DNA of 64,000 bases from Roseivivax lentus (GTDB taxonomy: Bacteria > Pseudomonadota > Alphaproteobacteria > Rhodobacterales > Rhodobacteraceae). Below are positions 24,492 through 34,264 of this stretch, piece by piece. A program made the translations under genes and the position numbers. The stretch is from positions 42,500 through 106,499 of the forward strand of contig NZ_FTOQ01000013.1 in NCBI RefSeq assembly GCF_900156805.1, written 5' to 3'. The first letter of the stretch is position 1. Each line of letters opens with the position of its first letter. The notes beneath the pieces were generated by a model. The model worked only from the letters and a program-made list of their open reading frames with translations. It did no database searches and was not told the origin of the DNA.

Positions 24492-25727
24492 ATGAGCGCC
24501 CAATCCGATATGCTCGCCCACCTGATGCGCCGGAAGCCCGGCCATACCCTGCCGCGCGAACTCTACCGCGACGCCGACATGTACGATGTCGACATGGAGC
24601 GGATCTGGTACCGCGACTGGCTGCTCGTGGGCTCCGTCGCCGAAGTGCCGAAGGCGGGCAATCACATGACCGTCCAGATCGGCGAGTATTCCGTGATCGT
24701 CGTGCGCGGCACCGACGGGCAGGTGCGGGCCTTCCACAATTCGTGCCGGCACCGCGGATCGCGCATCTGCCAGACCGCCAAGGGATCGGCGCCGAAGCTG
24801 GTCTGCCCCTATCACCAATGGACCTACGACCTCGACGGGCGACTGCAATGGGCCCGCGACATGGGCCCCGACTTCGACCCGGCACAGCACGGGCTGAAAC
24901 CCGTCCATTGCCGCGAGGCGGCGGGCATCCTGTTCCTGTCGCTCGCCGACGAGGCCCCGGCCTTCGACGCGCTGGCGGAGGCAGCAAAGCACTATGCCGG
25001 GCCGCACAAGCTGTCCGAGTGCAAGCTCGCCCATGAGACCACCATCATCGAGAAGGCCAACTGGAAGCTGGTGATGGAGAACAACCGCGAATGCTACCAT
25101 TGCTCGGGCTCGCACCCCTCGCTCTGCGTCAGCTTCGACGACAATCCGAACATCGCGGGGGACGGCTCGGGCAAGGACGACCCGGTGATCGCCGCGCATC
25201 TGCGGAAATGCGAGGGCGCGGGCCTGCCCTCGTCCTTCCTCATTGCCCCCAACGAACAATGGCGCTTCGTCCGCGTGCCGCTTCTGGGCGACGCGGTCAG
25301 CTACACGATGGATGGCGGGCCGTCCTGCGAGAAGCTCGTGGGCGACGTGACCATTCGCGATGCGGGCTCGCTGCTGTTCTTTCATTATCCCAACAGCTGG
25401 AACCACTTCCTCGGCGATGTCGTGATGCTGTTCTCGATGATGCCGATCGGCCCGCAGGAAACGGCGGTGACCACCAAGTGGTTCGTCCACAGTGATGCGG
25501 TCGAAGGCACGGATTACACGCTGGACCGGCTCACCCCGGTCTGGATCCACACCAACGACGAAGACCGCGCCATCGTCGAGGAGAACCAGCGCGGCATCAA
25601 CTCGCCCGCCTATGAGCCTGGCCCCTACAGCGCGCTGCAGGAATCCGGTGTGGCGCAATTCGTCGACTGGTATTGCGAGACGATGACGTCCCGGCTCACG
25701 GGCCGCGCCCTTTACGCGGCCGAGTGA
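24492..25727 (+). CDS. Rieske non-haem iron oxygenase, betaine demethylase type
   Basis: This 411-residue alpha subunit has the Rieske 2Fe-2S motif CRHRGSRIC ... LVCPYHQWTYDL and a catalytic domain with WKLVMENNRECYHCSGSHPSL, which supplies the two histidines of the mononuclear iron site. The family includes glycine betaine monooxygenase GbcA and stachydrine demethylase Stc2; both release formaldehyde from a quaternary amine. It starts three bases after the upstream demethylase gene and is followed two bases later by the reductase, so all three are one operon. Confidence 0.87.
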   Translation: MSAQSDMLAHLMRRKPGHTLPRELYRDADMYDVDMERIWYRDWLLVGSVAEVPKAGNHMTVQIGEYSVIVVRGTDGQVRAFHNSCRHRGSRICQTAKGSAPKLVCPYHQWTYDLDGRLQWARDMGPDFDPAQHGLKPVHCREAAGILFLSLADEAPAFDALAEAAKHYAGPHKLSECKLAHETTIIEKANWKLVMENNRECYHCSGSHPSLCVSFDDNPNIAGDGSGKDDPVIAAHLRKCEGAGLPSSFLIAPNEQWRFVRVPLLGDAVSYTMDGGPSCEKLVGDVTIRDAGSLLFFHYPNSWNHFLGDVVMLFSMMPIGPQETAVTTKWFVHSDAVEGTDYTLDRLTPVWIHTNDEDRAIVEENQRGINSPAYEPGPYSALQESGVAQFVDWYCETMTSRLTGRALYAAE

Positions 25728-25729
25728 CC

Positions 25730-26779
25730 ATGACCCGGCATTGGACCGACGACGAACCGCTCGAATGCACCATCGTGGTGCCCGAGGCGCCGAACGTGCG
25801 CACCTTCGCCTTCCGCGCGCCGTCGGGAAAGACCTTCGACTACAAGCCGGGGCAGTTCATCACTCTCGAGCTGCCCCTGCCGGGCGGCCCGATCGAGCGG
25901 ACCTACACGATCTCGTCGGCGCCCTCGCGGCCCCTGACCCTGTCGGTCACCGTCAAGCGGCAGGAGGACAGCATCGGCACCGCCTGGATGTTCGAGCATC
26001 TGAGACCCGGCATGCGGATCAAGGCCTATGGCCCCGCGGGACAATTCGCCCTCGGTGATCCGAAGGCGAAGTACCTGCTGGTCTCGGCGGGGTCGGGGAT
26101 CACGCCGATGATGGCGATGGCGACCTATCTCTACGATTTCGGCGACAACCCCGATGTGCGCCTGATCGCCTGCGCCCGCCGCCCGTCCGAGCTGATTTTC
26201 CGCCAGCGCCTCATCCACATGGCAAGTCGCGTGCCCGGCCTGCACCTGAGCTTCGCCGTGACCGAGGAAGAACCCTACGAGGTCTGGACCGGCTATCTCG
26301 GGCGGCTCAACCAGCTGATGCTGGGCCTGATGGCGCCCGATTACCTCGACCGGCAGATCTATTGCTGCGGACCCGAGGAGTTCATGACCATGGTGCGCGA
26401 GGCGCTGATCGGCATGGGCTTCGACATGGAGCGGTATCACCAGGAAAGCTTCGCCGCGCCCGCGGCGCTGGCTGAAGAGGTGCCCGAGTTCGACGATTTC
26501 GCCCCGCAGGAAGCCTCGGGCGCCGAGGTGGTCTTCGCCCGATCCGGCGTCACCGTGGATTGCTTCGAGACCGATACGATCCTCAGTCTTTCGCGTGCGA
26601 AAGGTTTGCGCATCCCGTCGGGGTGCACATTTGGTATCTGCGGCACCTGCAAGGTCAAGAAGCGCGCAGGGGAGGTGCATATGGTGCATAACGGCGGCAT
26701 CTCGGAAGACGACATCGCCGAGGGCTACATCCTCGCCTGTTGTTCGCATCCGAAGGGGCGCGTCGAGATCGAGGCGTGA
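25730..26779 (+). CDS. Ferredoxin-NAD(P)H reductase for the Rieske oxygenase, GbcB-like
   Basis: This 349-residue protein has an FAD domain (RTYTISSAPS), an NAD-binding domain (YLLVSAGSGITPMMAMATY; IYCCGPEEFM) and a C-terminal plant-type 2Fe-2S ferredoxin domain (PSGCTFGICGTCKVKK ... ILACC). It should pass electrons from NAD(P)H to the Rieske oxygenase. The ATG at 25730 follows the oxygenase stop by two bases. It converges with the CoA-ligase gene of the next operon with only four bases between stops. Confidence 0.88.
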   Translation: MTRHWTDDEPLECTIVVPEAPNVRTFAFRAPSGKTFDYKPGQFITLELPLPGGPIERTYTISSAPSRPLTLSVTVKRQEDSIGTAWMFEHLRPGMRIKAYGPAGQFALGDPKAKYLLVSAGSGITPMMAMATYLYDFGDNPDVRLIACARRPSELIFRQRLIHMASRVPGLHLSFAVTEEEPYEVWTGYLGRLNQLMLGLMAPDYLDRQIYCCGPEEFMTMVREALIGMGFDMERYHQESFAAPAALAEEVPEFDDFAPQEASGAEVVFARSGVTVDCFETDTILSLSRAKGLRIPSGCTFGICGTCKVKKRAGEVHMVHNGGISEDDIAEGYILACCSHPKGRVEIEA

Positions 26780-26783
26780 CCGG

Positions 26784-28409
26784 TCACCGCTCTTTCAGGC
26801 GGAAGCGCTGGATCTTGCCCGTCTCGGTCTTTGGCAGGGCGTCCACGAAATGCACGCGGCGGGGATACTTGTAGGGCGCGATGGTGGCCTTCACGTGGTC
26901 CTGCAGCGCCTTGATCGTCGCCTCATCGGGCGCAGCACCCGCGCTCAGCACCACATGCGCTTCGACCACCTGCCCGCGTTCGGGATCGGGCGCGCCCACC
27001 ACGGCGCATTCGGCGACCGCGTCATGGGACAGAAGCGCTGCTTCCACCTCGGGCCCGGCGATATTGTAGCCCGACGAGACGATCATGTCGTCGTTGCGTG
27101 CGGCGAAATGCAGGTAGCCGTCCTCGTCCATGACGAAGGCATCGCCGGTGATGTTCCAGCCGCCCTGGACGTATTCCTTCTGCCGGTCATCCGCGAGATA
27201 GCGGCAGCCGGTGGGCCCGCGCACTGCGAGGCGACCCACCTCGCCGCGCGGCACTTCCGTGCCGTCCTCGCCGATGACCTTCGCCTCGTAGCCGGGCACG
27301 GGCTTGCCGGTGCAGGCCGGGCGGTGATCGTCGAAGCGGTTGGAAATGAAGATGTGCAGCATCTCGGTCGCTCCGATCCCGTCGAGCATGGGCTTGCCCG
27401 TCTTTTCGATCCACTCCTCGTAGACCGGCGCGGGCAGGGTTTCCCCCGCCGATACGGCGGCGCGCAGCGAGGACAGGTCCGCCCCGTCCGCCATCGCGCG
27501 CAGCATGACACGGTAGGCGGTGGGCGCGGTCAGGCAGACGGTGGCGCGGTGGGTCTCGATGATCTCGATCATGTTGGGCGGGGAGGCGTTCTCCAGCAGC
27601 GTCGCCGCCGCGCCGAAGCGCAGCGGGAAGACCGCGAGACCGCCCAAGCCGAACGTGAAGGCCAGCGGCGGCGAGCCCACGAAGACATCCTCGGGCGTGA
27701 CCTTCAGGACGTGTTTCGCATAGCCGTCGGCGATGATCAGGATGTCGCGGTGAAAGTGCATCGTCGCCTTGGGATTACCCGTCGTGCCCGAGGTGAATCC
27801 CAGAAGTGCCACGTCGTCGCGCCCGGTCTCGACCGCGTCGAACTGTACGGGCTTGGTCAGCGCCAGCCGGTCAAGCTCCGCATCGTGGTTCGAGGTGCCG
27901 TCGAACCCCACCACCTTCTGCAGGTGCCGGCTGGTCTTCGCGCAGGTTGCCATCTCGTCCATCAGCCGCGTGTCGCACAGCGCGAACTGCACCTCCGCCT
28001 TGTCGACGATCTTGCCAAGCTCGCCTGCGCGCAGCAGCGGCATGGTGTTGATGACGACCGCGCCCGCCTTGGTCGCCGCGAGCCAGGCGGCCACCATCGC
28101 GGGATTGTTGGCGGACCGGATCAGCACGCGGTTGCCGGGTTTCACGCCCAGATCCTCGACCAGTGCATGGGCCAGCCGGTTGGTCCAGTCGGACAGCTCC
28201 TTGTAGGTGCGGCGGCGCCCGTTGCCGATCAGCGCCACGTGGTCGCCGAAGCCGCGTTCGACCATCGCGTCGGTCAATTCGACGCCGACATTCAGCCGCT
28301 CGGGGTAGTCGAACCCGTCGAGCAGGAAATCGGGCCATTGATCCGCGGGCGGCAGGTTGTCCCGGGTGAAGCTGTCGGTATGGGCCGAAGGCCCCAGAGC
28401 ATGTGTCAT
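26784..28409 (-). CDS. Benzoate/2-aminobenzoate-CoA ligase family enzyme
   Basis: This 541-residue AMP-forming ligase has the P-loop LLGFTSGTTGNPKATMHF, the adenylation motif YVQGGWNITGDAFVMDEDGYL and the C-terminal lysine region PKTETGKIQRFRL. LLDGFDYPERLNVGVEL and LTAPTAYRVML are as in benzoate- and anthranilate-CoA ligases. It would activate an aromatic acid as its CoA thioester. Because a tryptophan 2,3-dioxygenase gene is next to it, 2-aminobenzoate (anthranilate), made from tryptophan through kynurenine, is the leading substrate. It is the last gene of the minus-strand operon, 34 bases after the dioxygenase gene. Confidence 0.85.
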   Translation of the reverse strand: MTHALGPSAHTDSFTRDNLPPADQWPDFLLDGFDYPERLNVGVELTDAMVERGFGDHVALIGNGRRRTYKELSDWTNRLAHALVEDLGVKPGNRVLIRSANNPAMVAAWLAATKAGAVVINTMPLLRAGELGKIVDKAEVQFALCDTRLMDEMATCAKTSRHLQKVVGFDGTSNHDAELDRLALTKPVQFDAVETGRDDVALLGFTSGTTGNPKATMHFHRDILIIADGYAKHVLKVTPEDVFVGSPPLAFTFGLGGLAVFPLRFGAAATLLENASPPNMIEIIETHRATVCLTAPTAYRVMLRAMADGADLSSLRAAVSAGETLPAPVYEEWIEKTGKPMLDGIGATEMLHIFISNRFDDHRPACTGKPVPGYEAKVIGEDGTEVPRGEVGRLAVRGPTGCRYLADDRQKEYVQGGWNITGDAFVMDEDGYLHFAARNDDMIVSSGYNIAGPEVEAALLSHDAVAECAVVGAPDPERGQVVEAHVVLSAGAAPDEATIKALQDHVKATIAPYKYPRRVHFVDALPKTETGKIQRFRLKER

Positions 28410-28443
28410 ATCAAGGCTCCCTGTCGATGCGCCCCGCGCGGGG

Positions 28444-29271
28444 TCATAATTGGGTGCGGACGTGCCAGAGTTCGGGGAAGAGCTCGGTGGCGAGCATCTT
28501 CTTTAGATATGCGACACCGGCCGTGCCGCCGGTGCCGCGCTTGAAGCCGATGACGCGTTCGACCGTGGTCACGTGGTTGAAGCGCCAGCGGCGGAAATAA
28601 TCCTCGAGATCGACGAGCTTCTCGGCCATCTCGTAAAGCGTCCAGTGCCGCGCGGTGTCGCGATAGACCTGCGCCCAAAGCGCGGTGACCCGCTCGTCGG
28701 GCGCATGCGGCGCCTCGGCAGGCGCGGCAATGAGCGCCTCGGGCACCGCCATGCCGCGGCGCGCCGCAAAGCTCAGCACCTCCTGATAGAGCGAGAGCCG
28801 CGCAAGCTCGGTCTCCAGCGCGGCTGTGGCTGCGGGGTCATGCGCATGGGCGGCCATCATCGCGCGGTTGCGATTGCCGAGGGCGAACTCGATGAGCCGG
28901 TATTGCAGCGACTGGAAGCCCGAGGATTGGCCGAGCCGCGCGCGGAACGTCGTGTAATCGGAGGGCGTCATGGTGCGCAGCACGTCCCAGGCATTATTGA
29001 GCTGTTCCATGATCCGGCTGACGCGGGCGAGCATCTTGAAGACCTCGCCGGTGCGATCGCGGGCCAGCGCGCGGCGCGCGGCATCGAGCTCGGTCAGCAT
29101 GAGCTTCATCCACAGCTCCGAGGTCTGGTGCTGGATGATGAAGAGCATCTCGTCCGGCGCGTCGGTCAGCGGGCGCTGCGCATCGAGCAGACGGTCGAGG
29201 GAGAGGTAGTCGCCATAGGACATGCGCGCGGCGAAGTCGGTCTCGGCCCCGTCTGCGCGCGGATCGGTCAT
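28444..29271 (-). CDS. kynA: Tryptophan 2,3-dioxygenase
   Basis: This 275-residue haem enzyme matches Kyn[20 protein letters not shown], a [19 protein letters not shown] stretch with a conserved histidine, [20 protein letters not shown] and [20 protein letters not shown], which includes the axial histidine, then [13 protein letters not shown]. It opens the indole ring of tryptophan to N-formylkynurenine. The ATG at 29271 overlaps the upstream acyl-CoA dehydrogenase stop by four bases. Formamidase and kynureninase, needed to reach anthranilate, are not in this window. Confidence 0.94.
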   Translation of the reverse strand: MTDPRADGAETDFAARMSYGDYLSLDRLLDAQRPLTDAPDEMLFIIQHQTSELWMKLMLTELDAARRALARDRTGEVFKMLARVSRIMEQLNNAWDVLRTMTPSDYTTFRARLGQSSGFQSLQYRLIEFALGNRNRAMMAAHAHDPAATAALETELARLSLYQEVLSFAARRGMAVPEALIAAPAEAPHAPDERVTALWAQVYRDTARHWTLYEMAEKLVDLEDYFRRWRFNHVTTVERVIGFKRGTGGTAGVAYLKKMLATELFPELWHVRTQL

Positions 29272-30425
29272 GTCGCGGCCTCCGACAGGGCGGCGCGGGC
29301 GATGATGACCTTCTGCACGTCCGAAGCCCCTTCATAGATACGCAGCGCGCGGATCTCGCGGTACAGCCGCTCCACCGTTTGGCCGGACCGCACGCCATCG
29401 CCGCCATGCAACTGCACCGCGGCATCGATCACCTTCTGCGCCTCGTCGGTGGCGTAGAGCTTGGCCATCGCCGCTTCGCGGCTGACGCGCGGCGCACCCT
29501 GATCCTTGGTCCAGGCGGCGCGGTAGACCAGCAGGGCGGCGGCATCCACGCGCAGCGCCATCTCGGCGATATGGGCCTGCACCATCTGCAATTCCGCGAG
29601 CTTCTCGCCCTGCACTTCGCGCGACGTGACCCGCGCCAGGGCCTCATCGAGGGCACGGCGGGCGAAGCCCAAGGCGGCGGCCGCGACGGTGGTGCGGAAC
29701 ACGTCGAGCACAGACATGGCGATCTTGAAGCCCTGTCCCGGCGCGCCGATCATCGCGGATTTCGGAACGCGGCAGCCGCTGAAACGCAAGGTCGCCAGGG
29801 GATGTGGCGCGATCGTATCCAGCCGCTCTGCGATCTCGAGGCCGGGAGTGTCCGCGGGCAGGACAAAGGCCGACAGGCCCTTCGCGCCCGGCCCCTCGCC
29901 GGTGCGGGCGAAGAGCGTGTAGACATCCGCGATGCCGCCGTTGGAGATCCAGGTCTTTTCGCCGTCGAGCAAGTAGTGATGGCCGTCCTCGGTCGCGGTC
30001 ATGGTGGAATTGGCCACGTCCGAGCCCGAGCGCGGTTCGGTCAGAGCGAAGGCGGAAATGGCCTTGCCGGTGCGGGTGAGCGGCAGCCATTCGGCGCGCT
30101 GGTCGTCCGACCCGAAAAGCGACAATGCCCCCGTGCCGAGCCCCTGCATGGCAAAGGCGAAATCCGCCAACCCGTCATGGCGCGCGAGCGTTTCGCGCGA
30201 GAGGCAAAGCGTGCGCACGTCAAGCGGCTGGGGATCGGCGGGATCGGCGGCGGTGGGCATCAGCCAGCCATCGGCGCCGAGACGCGCCACCAGATCGCGG
30301 CAGGCCGCATCGGTATCGGCATGGTCGATTGCGCCGAAGCCCGCCATCCAGCCATCGAGCGCGGTTGCATGCGCGGCGTGCCCGGGTTCGAAAAACGGCC
30401 AGTCGAGAAAGCTGCGGTCGGGCAA
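29268..30425 (-). CDS. Acyl-CoA dehydrogenase family protein
   Basis: This 385-residue flavoprotein has the family motifs [57 protein letters not shown] and [16 protein letters not shown]. The last holds the usual glycine-rich C-terminal region; the catalytic base lies in YEGAS. A TTG at 30425 preceded by AGGAAGGA is the best start ([14 protein letters not shown]); the frame is open to a TTG at 30455. It presumably oxidises a non-aromatic CoA intermediate of the ring-degradation pathway. Confidence 0.88.
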   Translation of the reverse strand: MPDRSFLDWPFFEPGHAAHATALDGWMAGFGAIDHADTDAACRDLVARLGADGWLMPTAADPADPQPLDVRTLCLSRETLARHDGLADFAFAMQGLGTGALSLFGSDDQRAEWLPLTRTGKAISAFALTEPRSGSDVANSTMTATEDGHHYLLDGEKTWISNGGIADVYTLFARTGEGPGAKGLSAFVLPADTPGLEIAERLDTIAPHPLATLRFSGCRVPKSAMIGAPGQGFKIAMSVLDVFRTTVAAAALGFARRALDEALARVTSREVQGEKLAELQMVQAHIAEMALRVDAAALLVYRAAWTKDQGAPRVSREAAMAKLYATDEAQKVIDAAVQLHGGDGVRSGQTVERLYREIRALRIYEGASDVQKVIIARAALSEAAT

Positions 30426-30491
30426 AATGCGTCCTTCCTGTCTTGCCTCTTGCAAAAATACGCATGCCGGACCATCTGGCCCGCGCCGCGC

Positions 30492-31292
30492 TCAATCGCC
30501 TTGGAACACCGGCTTTTCCTTGGCCACGAAGGCCTCGTAGGCGCGGGTGAAATCGGCGGTCTGCATGCAGATGGCCTGGGTCTGCGCCTCGGCCTCGATG
30601 GCCTGGTCGAGCGACATCGACCATTCCTGATCGAGCATGGTCTTCGTCATCATATGCGCGAAATTCGGCCCCGCGGCGATCTTGGCGGCCAGCGCCTGCG
30701 CCTCGGCCTCCAGCGCATCGGCGGGCACGACCCGGTTCCAAAAGCCCCAGGCCTCGCCTTCCGCGGCGCTCATCGAGCGGCCGGTATAGAGCAGCTCCGC
30801 CGCGCGGCCCTGCCCGATGATCCGGGGCAGCATCGCGCAGGCGCCCATGTCGCAGCCCGCGAGCCCGACCCGGGTGAAGAGAAAGGCGCATTTGGCATCG
30901 GGCGAGGCCAGCCGCATGTCGGAGGCCATCGCGATGATCGCGCCCGCACCGACGCAGATACCGTCCACGGCGGCGATGATCGGCGTGCCGCAATGGATCA
31001 TCGCCTTCACGAGGTCGCCGGTCATGCGCGTGAAGGCCAGAAGCTCCTTCATGTTCATTTTGGTCAGCGGGCCGATGATCTCGTGCACGTCGCCACCCGA
31101 GCAGAAATTCCCGCCATTGGAGGCGAAGACCACGGCCTGCACGCCGTCATCGGCGGCCAGATCGCGAAACCAGTCGCGCAACTCGGCATAGCTGTCGAAG
31201 GTCAGCGGGTTCTTGCGGTCGGGCCGGTCGAGCCTGAGCGTCGCGACGCCGTTCTCGATATCGCACCGGAAATTCTTCGTGTCGGTTCTCAT
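30492..31292 (-). CDS. Enoyl-CoA hydratase/isomerase family protein
   Basis: This 266-residue crotonase-fold protein shows [31 protein letters not shown] (the oxyanion-hole loop), [20 protein letters not shown] and [22 protein letters not shown]. These proteins hydrate or cleave CoA thioesters. The ATG at 31292 overlaps the MarR gene stop by four bases, placing it second in the regulated operon. Its product probably acts on ring-cleaved CoA intermediates with the acyl-CoA dehydrogenase. Confidence 0.88.
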   Translation of the reverse strand: MRTDTKNFRCDIENGVATLRLDRPDRKNPLTFDSYAELRDWFRDLAADDGVQAVVFASNGGNFCSGGDVHEIIGPLTKMNMKELLAFTRMTGDLVKAMIHCGTPIIAAVDGICVGAGAIIAMASDMRLASPDAKCAFLFTRVGLAGCDMGACAMLPRIIGQGRAAELLYTGRSMSAAEGEAWGFWNRVVPADALEAEAQALAAKIAAGPNFAHMMTKTMLDQEWSMSLDQAIEAEAQTQAICMQTADFTRAYEAFVAKEKPVFQGD

Positions 31293-31789
31293 GGGGCCTC
31301 CGAAGGCGATATGGCATCGAGCTGGACCGACAGATGTGCCGCATCCTCGGGCGAAAGCGCGCCCAGCATCTCGCCGATCCAGGATTCATGCGCCGCGGCC
31401 TGACGGGCGAATTCCGTGCTGCCCTTGCCGGTGAGCCGCACCAGCGAGGCGCGGCGGTCGCCCGGCACGCGAATGCGGGTCACGAGACCGTCCTCGACCA
31501 GACGGTCGACGATCCCGGTCACATTGCCGTTCGAGACGCGCAGCACATCGGAAAGCGCGCTCATCTTCAGCCCGTCCTCGAACCGCGCGAGGGCGGCGAG
31601 CACGTCGAAGCGGGGCAGGGTGGTGTCGAACTCCGTCCGCAGCCGGTCGCGCAGCACCGCCTCGATGCGGCGGGAGGTTTTCAGGAGCCGCAGCCAGAGG
31701 CGCAGATGCTCCTTGGCGTCGCCCTGGGAGGCGTCCCCTCGGGGCGCGGCCTCCGGCGTCTCTGTCAGGTCAACATGCGGGTCCATCAT
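31289..31789 (-). CDS. MarR family transcriptional regulator
   Basis: This 166-residue protein has a winged helix-turn-helix: [66 protein letters not shown], cited here as the region at residues about 55-115, with the DxRxxxVxLT wing. MarR regulators of aromatic-CoA pathways are usually repressors released by a CoA-thioester ligand. It is the first gene of its operon and faces the divergent importer operon across a 332-base spacer that carries a perfect 12-bp inverted repeat. Confidence 0.88.
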   Translation of the reverse strand: MMDPHVDLTETPEAAPRGDASQGDAKEHLRLWLRLLKTSRRIEAVLRDRLRTEFDTTLPRFDVLAALARFEDGLKMSALSDVLRVSNGNVTGIVDRLVEDGLVTRIRVPGDRRASLVRLTGKGSTEFARQAAAHESWIGEMLGALSPEDAAHLSVQLDAISPSEAP

Positions 31790-31858
31790 GCCTCTGCTCT
31801 CGCGTGGCGGACGGACCGATGGGCCCGGCCGGTGTTGAAACGGTAGGCGGCACGTTTT

Positions 31859-31895
31859 TTTATTTCAAGCAAAAAAGGTTTGAGCTTGAAATAAA
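31859..31895. promoter_or_regulatory. Perfect 12-bp inverted repeat, probable MarR operator
   Basis: TTTATTTCAAGC at 31859-31870 and GCTTGAAATAAA at 31884-31895 are exact reverse complements separated by 13 bases. The site lies 70 bases upstream of the MarR gene and 226 bases before the importer operon, the only AT-rich part of the spacer. It is well placed to control both divergent operons. The rest of the 31790-32121 spacer shows no gene; GGGAG at about 32109 is the ribosome site of the binding-protein gene. Confidence 0.65.
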
Positions 31896-32121
31896 TCGAA
31901 TCGCGGGTAACGATGAGGGGAAAAGGCGTGCTGGCGGGGGACGACCCGCACAACGGGATCATCATTGCCGTTGACCGCCCGGGGGATACGCGGTCCTCTG
32001 CGGGGCGGGTCCGGAACAGGACGGAAGGCCGAAAACGACGAGACGGTAACACGGCATATTCACCTGGCACATCGCCCGACAGAGGCGGGGCCCACCAACA
32101 GACCAACCGGGAGACACCACA

Positions 32122-33321
32122 ATGACCTTGAAGAGAACCCTTCTTGCCTCGACCTGCGCGACGTTCGGGTTGACCGGCGCGGCCTTTGCCGCCGCCCATG
32201 CCGAAGCGCCGCCCTCGGCCAATGACGACGTGCTGAAGATCGGCCTCGTCTACACGCTGTCCGGGCCCGCCGCCGCTCTTGGCGAACAGGCGCGCAACGG
32301 CTTCATGCTTTTCGCCGAGCAGAACGAGATGCTGGGCGGGATGGAGACCGAGATCATCGTCGTCGACGACGAACTGCGTCCCGACCTTGCCTCGGACAAG
32401 GCGCGCGAGCTTGTCGCCCGCGACGCCGTCGATTTCGTCGTTGGCCCTATCTTCTCCAACGTGCTGATCGCGATCCACCGCCCCGTGACCGAGACAGGCA
32501 CAGTCCTGATCTCGACCAATGCGGGCACGTCGAATTTCGCGGGCGCCGAGTGCAATCCGAACTTCTTCGTGACGTCGTATCAGAACGACCAGAACCACGA
32601 GGTCATGGGCGCCTACGCGGAATCACAAGGCTATCAGAACGTCTTCCTGATGGCGCCGAACTACCAGGCGGGCAAGGACAGCCTCGCCGGCTTCAAGAAC
32701 TCCTATACCGGCGGCATCGCGGGCGAGGTGTTCACCGAGCTTGGGCAGCTCGACTTCTCGTCCGAACTGGCGCAGATCGCGGCCTTCCAGCCCGACGCGC
32801 TCTTTACCTTCATGCCGGGCGGCATGGGTGTGAACCTCGTGAAGCAATACGATCAGGCGGGCCTCTCCTCCATCCCGTTCCTGTCGGCCTTCACCGTGGA
32901 CGAGACCACGCTGCCCGCCACGCAGGACGCGGCCGTCGGTCTTCTGGGCGGTGCCAACTGGGCGCCGGACATGGACAATGCCGCCAACGAGGCCTTCGTG
33001 TCGGCCTATATCGAGAAATACGGCGCGGTGCCCGGCACCTACGCGATGCAGGCCTATGACGCGGCGCAGCTCATCCACAGCGCGGTCGAAAAGCTGGGCG
33101 GTGACCTCACCGATCGCGCGGCCCTGCGCGCGGCCCTCACCGAGGCCGATTTCGACAGCCCGCGCGGCGACTTCGCCTTTGGCAAGAACCAATTCCCGAT
33201 CCAGGACTTCTACGTCGTCGAGGCGGTGAAGCGGGATGACGGCTTCTACGGCACCTCGATCCGCGAGCAGGTCTTCGACGATTACGTCGATAACTACGCC
33301 GACGCCTGCGAGATGGAGTAA
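32122..33321 (+). CDS. ABC importer substrate-binding protein, LIV/aromatic-acid type
   Basis: This 399-residue periplasmic protein has a signal peptide (TLLASTCATFGLTGAAFAAA) and a type I periplasmic binding fold: LKIGLVYTLSGPAAALGEQARNG, IIVVDDELRPDLASDKAREL, and FVTSYQNDQNHEVMGAYAESQG. The family binds branched amino acids or aromatic acids. Given the divergent catabolic operon, the ligand is likely an aromatic amino acid, kynurenine or anthranilate. Genes for the two permeases and two ATPases follow in order. Confidence 0.88.
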   Translation: MTLKRTLLASTCATFGLTGAAFAAAHAEAPPSANDDVLKIGLVYTLSGPAAALGEQARNGFMLFAEQNEMLGGMETEIIVVDDELRPDLASDKARELVARDAVDFVVGPIFSNVLIAIHRPVTETGTVLISTNAGTSNFAGAECNPNFFVTSYQNDQNHEVMGAYAESQGYQNVFLMAPNYQAGKDSLAGFKNSYTGGIAGEVFTELGQLDFSSELAQIAAFQPDALFTFMPGGMGVNLVKQYDQAGLSSIPFLSAFTVDETTLPATQDAAVGLLGGANWAPDMDNAANEAFVSAYIEKYGAVPGTYAMQAYDAAQLIHSAVEKLGGDLTDRAALRAALTEADFDSPRGDFAFGKNQFPIQDFYVVEAVKRDDGFYGTSIREQVFDDYVDNYADACEME

Positions 33322-33346
33322 GCGAAAAGGCGAGGAGGGCCGCACC

Positions 33347-34264
33347 ATGACCAATCTCTTCGTGCTGCAGCTTCTGAACGGCGTTCAGCTGGGCGTTCTG
33401 CTCTTTCTGATCGCCGCCGGGCTGACGCTCGTCTTCGGGATCATGGATGTGGTCAACCTCGCCCATGGCGTCCTCTACATGGTGGGCGCCTACCTGATCG
33501 CGACCTTCGCGGCGCTCACGGGCTCTTTCTGGTGGGGGCTTCTGCTGATGTTCCCCGCCGCCATCGTCGTGGGCCTCGTCCTCGAGGTTCTCGTGATCCG
33601 AAGGCTCTACGCCCGCTCGCATCTCGACCAGGTGCTGGCGACCTTCGGGCTGGTGATGATCGCCAACGAGGCGGTGAAGATCATCTGGGGCGTGTCGCCG
33701 CTCTCGGTGCCGATGCCTGAGCTGCTGTCCGGGTCGGTGCCGCTGATGGGGCCGCTGCAATACCCGGTCTACCGGATCGCGATCATCGCGGCGGGCCTTG
33801 CCGTGGCGCTCGGGCTTTACGTCGTGGTCAACCACACGCGGATCGGCATGCTGCTGAGGGCGGGGGCCACGAACCGCACGATGGTCTCGGCACTCGGGAT
33901 CGACATCGGCAAGCTCTTCGCCATCGTCTTCACCATGGGCGGCGTGCTGGCCTGTTTCGCGGGTGCGCTGGTGGCGCCGATCCTGTCTGTCGATACAGGC
34001 ATGGGGGAGAGCGTGCTGATCCTGACCTTCGTCGTGGTGGTGATCGGCGGCATCGGGTCCGTGAAGGGCGCCTTCTTCGGCGCGATCCTCGTTGCGGTCG
34101 TGGACACGGTGGGCGGCGTCTTCGGGCCCATCTGGCTGCGTTCCGTGCTCGATCCGTCGGCGGCGGGGCAGGTGGGGCGGATGCTGGCGCCGATGCTGGT
34201 CTACATCCTCATGGCCGTGATCCTGTTCGCCAAACCCGCCGGATTGTTCGGAGGGCGCGGCTGA
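33347..34264 (+). CDS. livH: Branched-chain/aromatic ABC importer permease, LivH-like
   Basis: This 305-residue integral membrane protein has the LivH pattern: LLNGVQLGVLLFLIAAGLTLVFGIMDVVNLAHG, then GMLLRAGATNRTMVSALGID and a final GGIGSVKGAFFGAILVAVVD. The ATG at 33347 follows GAGGAGGG by a good spacing, 25 bases after the binding-protein gene. Its TGA overlaps the LivM start (TGATG). Confidence 0.9.
   Translation: MTNLFVLQLLNGVQLGVLLFLIAAGLTLVFGIMDVVNLAHGVLYMVGAYLIATFAALTGSFWWGLLLMFPAAIVVGLVLEVLVIRRLYARSHLDQVLATFGLVMIANEAVKIIWGVSPLSVPMPELLSGSVPLMGPLQYPVYRIAIIAAGLAVALGLYVVVNHTRIGMLLRAGATNRTMVSALGIDIGKLFAIVFTMGGVLACFAGALVAPILSVDTGMGESVLILTFVVVVIGGIGSVKGAFFGAILVAVVDTVGGVFGPIWLRSVLDPSAAGQVGRMLAPMLVYILMAVILFAKPAGLFGGRG

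Noticed and set aside
22149..25658. A 1169-codon open frame antisense to the demethylase genes
   Set aside because: It mirrors two well-supported genes on the plus strand, has histidine- and arginine-rich low-information sequence and no domain or ribosome site. Such frames are common in high-GC DNA.
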